A program made the translations under genes and the position numbers. Shown piece by piece: positions 8,006 to 11,821 of a stretch of DNA of 11,821 nt (its first letter is position 1; every line of letters begins with the position of its first letter). The notes below the pieces were generated by a model that saw only the letters and a list, made by a program, of their open reading frames with translations, did not search any database and had not been told where the DNA came from. The DNA is from Asterionellopsis glacialis (taxonomy: Eukaryota; Bacillariophyta; Plagiogrammaphyceae; Rhaphoneidales; Asterionellopsidaceae): the NCBI GenBank assembly GCA_014885115.2, contig WKLE02001982.1, positions 57,784 through 69,604 of the forward strand. Direction: 5' to 3'.

Positions 8006-10041
8006 TCAATTCACGTTCTTCTCGTTCTCGTCCTCGTCTTCACCTGTATCCTCAATCTCGTATTCCATAGATATATCCCAACGAGATGACGGGGCGCCAC
8101 TACCGACATACTTAACAAACCTCATGGTTCCCGGGTCACGAAAGACAAGAGACAAAGTATTATTACTAGCCGATACACTTAAGAGTTCGGTATCATCTTC
8201 TTCATTGTATTCATCGGCTGCCTCCTCCTTGTTCTCTTCCTCGTCGTCTGCTGAAATATAACATTCAAAGCCGCCATGGTCTCCAGACGCCCACACTGCA
8301 TCATCGTCGTCTCCGATGAGTTCACCGGTGGCCTCGTCATACCTGCATTGCTCGCCGTTTCCAGCTGCGAAGCAAAGAGTCGCATCCAACACAGGCTGTG
8401 TTGTCAGGATCCCGTAATGCGCTACAGTATAATCCAAGCCAGGACGGAAACGCCTGACACGACCACGGTAACCTAGAGGGAATCCAAGACTTGTCAGTTG
8501 CTCTATAAATCTTCCAAATGCAGCGGATTGTAATACGTTTTGTTTTAAATGAAGCAAAAGACTTCCAGCCCCATCGTTCTCTGTTCCCTTTTCTTTGATA
8601 GTATCTTCCCCAACAAACTCAAGGAATCGTTGCTTGTGAGCTGGACCGATAGCTTTCCAATCTTTACTGACACCTATGTTATAGTCTAGTGCAGGTTGTC
8701 GTCTTCCAAGCTTACATGATATGTCTTCGCGAGATGTCGCAGCACTAATATTCTTTACCCATTCCTCGTTGAAGAAACGCCGCAATTGTACACTTGATAC
8801 CTCCTCGAATTGCTCGCAAATTTCTTTCATACTTTTTTCGTCAAGGTAAATTTTATTGATATACTTGCCAAGGAAATCGCGGTCTTCCTGAGAAAGTGCA
8901 TTGCTACCTTTGTTTCCGGATCTTTCCGGATTCGACGTCAAAGGAACAAAAGAGCCTTCTGTATCTTCCCCTTTTGCTGTAGACTTTAGCCGGTTCAAGG
9001 TTGCGTCTTCAATTTGATCAGGAGCATCTTTTGCGTGGTACCATCCTACAGTAAAATTGGCACAGTGAGATAATTAACAATAACAACGTTAGATGAAAAC
9101 TAATGGCTTTTGAAATTGTTTATACAAATATTTACCTTGAATAGAAAGGCGTGGCCGATCTCCAAACACTTCCTGGACAGAGTGGAAAGAAACACCAGGC
9201 TCTACAACAAAATAAGCCATGCTGTTGTAGGTTGGTAGCACTTTTTTAGAAGGCACTGGTTCAGGCACAAGTCTTTTCCGACCTCCACTGTCGGGTATTT
9301 CTTCTTCTACACTTGAATATAATTCCAAGCAGCCGCCCTCTGATTTGGTCCAATCAGGTTCAGGATCTGTCAAATATATGATATATGACACTTTCCTTGT
9401 ACCAATTACATCATCGTGACAAAGTAAGTGACAGCCAGGAGCGTGGCAATTGGCAGCACAATCAACCTAGTCGCAATGAATGTCATGTTACATGAGAACG
9501 TTGAACAGAAAAAGACAAGGTTACTAGCTTCCTCAGCAAATACATCTTACCTCCTCAGTCAATATGCCGGGTTCTAAATTATTGATTCTTTCTACAAAAG
9601 AACGGTATTTTTGAGAATATATTGCAGCTTTCATTGCCATCAATGATGGCATTTTCTTTGCTTCGGGTGAATCTTCGGACAGGTTTCCTAAGTCAATACT
9701 TTGATAGACCCGGAATAGATCACTTTCTTTGAACTTCACTTTAGAATTGGTTTTCACTTCATCCAAAACTTTTTCTGCACAAATTATGATTAGCAATGTT
9801 AGCACAAGTATTTTAAAACATTTAAAAGGCCTAAATGTAAGTTGAGAAACGTACCTAAGAATCCATCGACAAAGATATCTTCTATACGGCCATGAGAAAA
9901 CGGTTTTGCGGTATCGTATGATTTACGTAATGATTCCTCTCCCTTCATCACATGTGAGGAAACTATATCTAGCACCTCTTCGCCATTGTCAGCTTTCAAC
10001 TTTTTCGTTGGTGGCTCGGTGTCCTTTGTGGTGTCTGCCAT
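8006..10041 (-). CDS. OGFOD1: OGFOD1/Tpa1-type 2-oxoglutarate- and iron-dependent prolyl hydroxylase
   Basis: There are four exons, 9855-10041, 9551-9774, 9136-9466 and 8006-9045, with introns of 80, 84 and 90 nt (9775-9854, 9467-9550, 9046-9135). All have GT..AG ends and matching phases. The product is 593 residues; human OGFOD1 is about 540 and yeast Tpa1 about 640. The catalytic double-stranded beta-helix (about 135-260) has iron ligands His154 and Asp156 in LLCHDD, distal His232 in GVSFH, and Arg243 in RPRLSIQGWYH for 2-oxoglutarate. The second, non-catalytic oxygenase-like domain ends with GGFECYISADDEE, ELLSVSASNNTLSLVFRDP and MRFVKYV, matching the OGFOD1 C-terminus, with an acidic insert between. 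Family members hydroxylate a proline of ribosomal protein uS12 (RPS23) in the decoding centre and affect translation accuracy and stress responses. The N-terminal PPTKKLK looks like a nuclear localisation signal. The ATG at 10041 is the only suitable start. Activity is likely intact. Confidence 0.94.
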
Positions 10042-10468
10042 GGTGAGATTTTGGTGGGAGCAAGTTAATTTGTCGAAAAATTGTGAGTGATATCCGACGG
10101 AACAAAAAGATCTGTGCTCTGTGGTGGGGTTCGGATTATTTCAGGGGGATCTCCTCTCGCTCAGTTTTTCTTGTGGCTTGTGGCCCTCCAAGGCAGACCT
10201 CTTCGGGACGGGCTTCGCGCGTTTCAGACGCAATGACTTAATTCTAACTCTAATGTCTTTTAGGGTTCCTATTGGAAGAGCGCAAAAAATGATGTAAAAA
10301 TATTACACAAGAAACACGCACGAAGATCCTACGAAGACATTGAAGAGACAGCAAAAATAATGGCACACATCAAAATAATAATACTCTCTGCACATCCCAT
10401 CTCGGTCAATAGATGGCAGACAATTACAAGTTAGAGGTTGTTTTAAATTTTGGAAAAGTACACCAAGA
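10042..10468. promoter_or_regulatory. Divergent promoter region, OGFOD1-like (-) / DUF445 (+)
   Basis: This 427-bp region between divergent start codons is GC-richer in its middle (about 10190-10232) than its flanks. A reversed CCAAT box (ATTGG) lies at 10271-10275. The plus-strand ATG at 10469 is preceded by ACCAAGA. Nothing else specific was recognised, and short open frames across it are not credible genes. Confidence 0.5.
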
Positions 10469-11821
10469 ATGGCTCCCCGAAGTACTAATGGGGCGAAGTA
10501 TCTGACGAAAACAGGGTTTATTTCTCTCATACTTTTGCTTGTGACTCATTTTATCGAGATAAGATTAGCTGGTGCCTTTAATGTGCCTGTCAACAGTTGT
10601 TGTCGCTCGTTTCAACCGCGATCTAGCCCGATAGTTGGACATCGGTCGTTTATTCCCGACTCTGGAAAGCAAATTACTTTTACTGCTCTTACTACTAAAG
10701 AAAATGATGGTGATCAAGGAACGGTACGTCCTATAATTTTCATCTGTTACGCTGGAGAACATCTTGTATGAGATCGCGAAACTTCAAGCATTTCTTATAT
10801 GTATCTTACGCAAAATAGCTTTCATCACCACAGCAACCAGGTCCAATATCTCATGCAATGTCAAAATTTAAAGCAAGACCGGGGACATATCTTTTGATCC
10901 CGTGTGTAGCTGCCGTTGTGGGTTGGTTTACAAATTGGTTGGCAGTTCAAATGATTTTTTACCCTGTCAAATTTCGTGGGATACCCATTTTAATTAAAAA
11001 TGAAGTGCCTCTTGGATTAATTGGTTGGCAAGGTATCGTGCCGTGCAAAACACGACCAATGAGTGAAGCTATGGTAAACATGGTCACGGAGCAGCTTTTA
11101 TCTGTAAAGGAAGCATTCGCATTGCTTGACCCTCGTAAAGTAGCAAATTTGCTTGCACCGGAGGTTCCAAAATTGGGCGAAGAAGTAGCAGGAGAATTGT
11201 TGCCAAAAGCTTTGGTTGGTATCCCTAAAGCGGTTTTTGTTGGGCTTCCAAGAGCTTCAAGAGATGTCATATCTCATTTCAATTATCGCTTTTTGCACGA
11301 CTTTACAGTAGCTGTGCAAACAAACATCGACTCCCTTTTCAATATTAAGAATTGTGTAGTAGACCAGATGCTGCAAGATAGGACTCTTCTTGGTCAATTA
11401 TTCCGAAAGTGTGGTCAAAAGGAACTAGACTTTCTCACGAACAGTGGCCTTTGGTTTGGTTTCTTACTCGGAGTGATCCAAATGGTGGTTGCGCTTTTTT
11501 GGGACAATCCATGGAGTTTGAGTATTGGAGGTGGGATTGTGGGCTTGGCTACGAATTGGCTGGCTTTGAAATGGATTTTTGAGCCTGTAAATCCAACAAA
11601 AATAGGTCCTTTTATTCTACAGGGGCAGTTCCTACGACGACAAAAGGAAGTAGCAAAGGAGTTTTCCGCATTCTTCGCTAACAATGTGTTGACGAGCGAA
11701 AAGGTCTGGCATAGTATTTTGACTGATCCAGAGACTACTCCAGCATTTCACAAAGTCTTTACAGAACACTTCCAGAACTTTGTGAAGAAAGTAACTACAG
11801 GGCTTGCTGTCACTCCAGAAC
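10469..11821 (+). CDS. DUF445 membrane protein with plastid-targeting presequence (3' end outside window)
   Basis: Exon 1 is 10469-10723 and exon 2 starts at 10819, after a 95-nt intron (10724-10818) with a GTACGT donor. A second in-frame acceptor ends at 10833 and would remove five residues. In total 419 residues are visible and the frame is open at the right edge. Residues 1-36 form a signal peptide with a hydrophobic core at 16-28. It ends LAGA|FNVP, so Phe37 is the first residue after cleavage, followed by a Ser/Arg-containing, acid-poor stretch to about 66. This is the bipartite plastid signal of diatoms. The mature part carries the DUF445 signature twice: GWFTNWLAVQMIFYP (120-134) and GLATNWLALKWIFEP (327-341), each ending a membrane segment (about 109-132 and 318-338). 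A further membrane helix lies at about 295-312. The family is widespread in bacteria and its function is unknown. Membership is firm, plastid location likely, role unassigned. Confidence 0.88.

Overview
This is nuclear DNA from a compact eukaryotic genome. It is most likely from a photosynthetic stramenopile, and a diatom fits best. Six protein genes sit close together on both strands. Spliced genes have short introns (about 80-145 nt) with GT donors and AG acceptors. The last gene starts with a signal peptide that runs into an A|F junction followed by a Ser/Arg-rich, acid-poor stretch. That is the bipartite plastid-targeting signature of diatoms and other algae with complex plastids. The species cannot be named from the sequence.

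Layout, left to right. 1-365: no gene, but an imperfect ~52-bp tandem duplication. 366-2879 (-): an atypical protein kinase joining a von Willebrand A domain, a ZZ-type zinc finger and an alpha-kinase (eEF2-kinase/TRPM7-type) catalytic domain; a short upstream exon and a 117-nt intron are proposed from the sequence. 3218-3781 (+): a small Arg/Ser/Lys-rich nuclear-type protein with an ordered C-terminal tail. 3849-4934 (-): LST8, the WD40 subunit of TOR complexes, in two exons. 5471-7346 (+): a three-exon AAA ATPase of the meiotic (katanin/spastin/VPS4-like) type, with an acidic N-terminal half and an acidic insert inside the ATPase core. 8006-10041 (-): a four-exon OGFOD1/Tpa1-type 2-oxoglutarate oxygenase with all expected iron and cofactor ligands. 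10469 to the right edge (+): a DUF445 membrane protein predicted to enter the plastid, cut off by the window end.

Gene pairs alternate between divergent and convergent, so there are three short bidirectional promoter regions (2880-3217, 4935-5470, 10042-10468) and two convergent 3' junctions, one only 67 bp wide. Three genes belong to families linked to translation or growth control: the alpha-kinase (relatives include eEF2 kinase), LST8 (TOR) and OGFOD1 (ribosomal protein hydroxylase). In a eukaryotic genome this adjacency is probably coincidental. I found no mobile element, CRISPR array, rRNA or tRNA. The most interesting items are the VWA-ZZ-alpha-kinase architecture, the plastid-directed DUF445 protein with its internal duplication, and the unassigned AAA ATPase with its acidic insertion.
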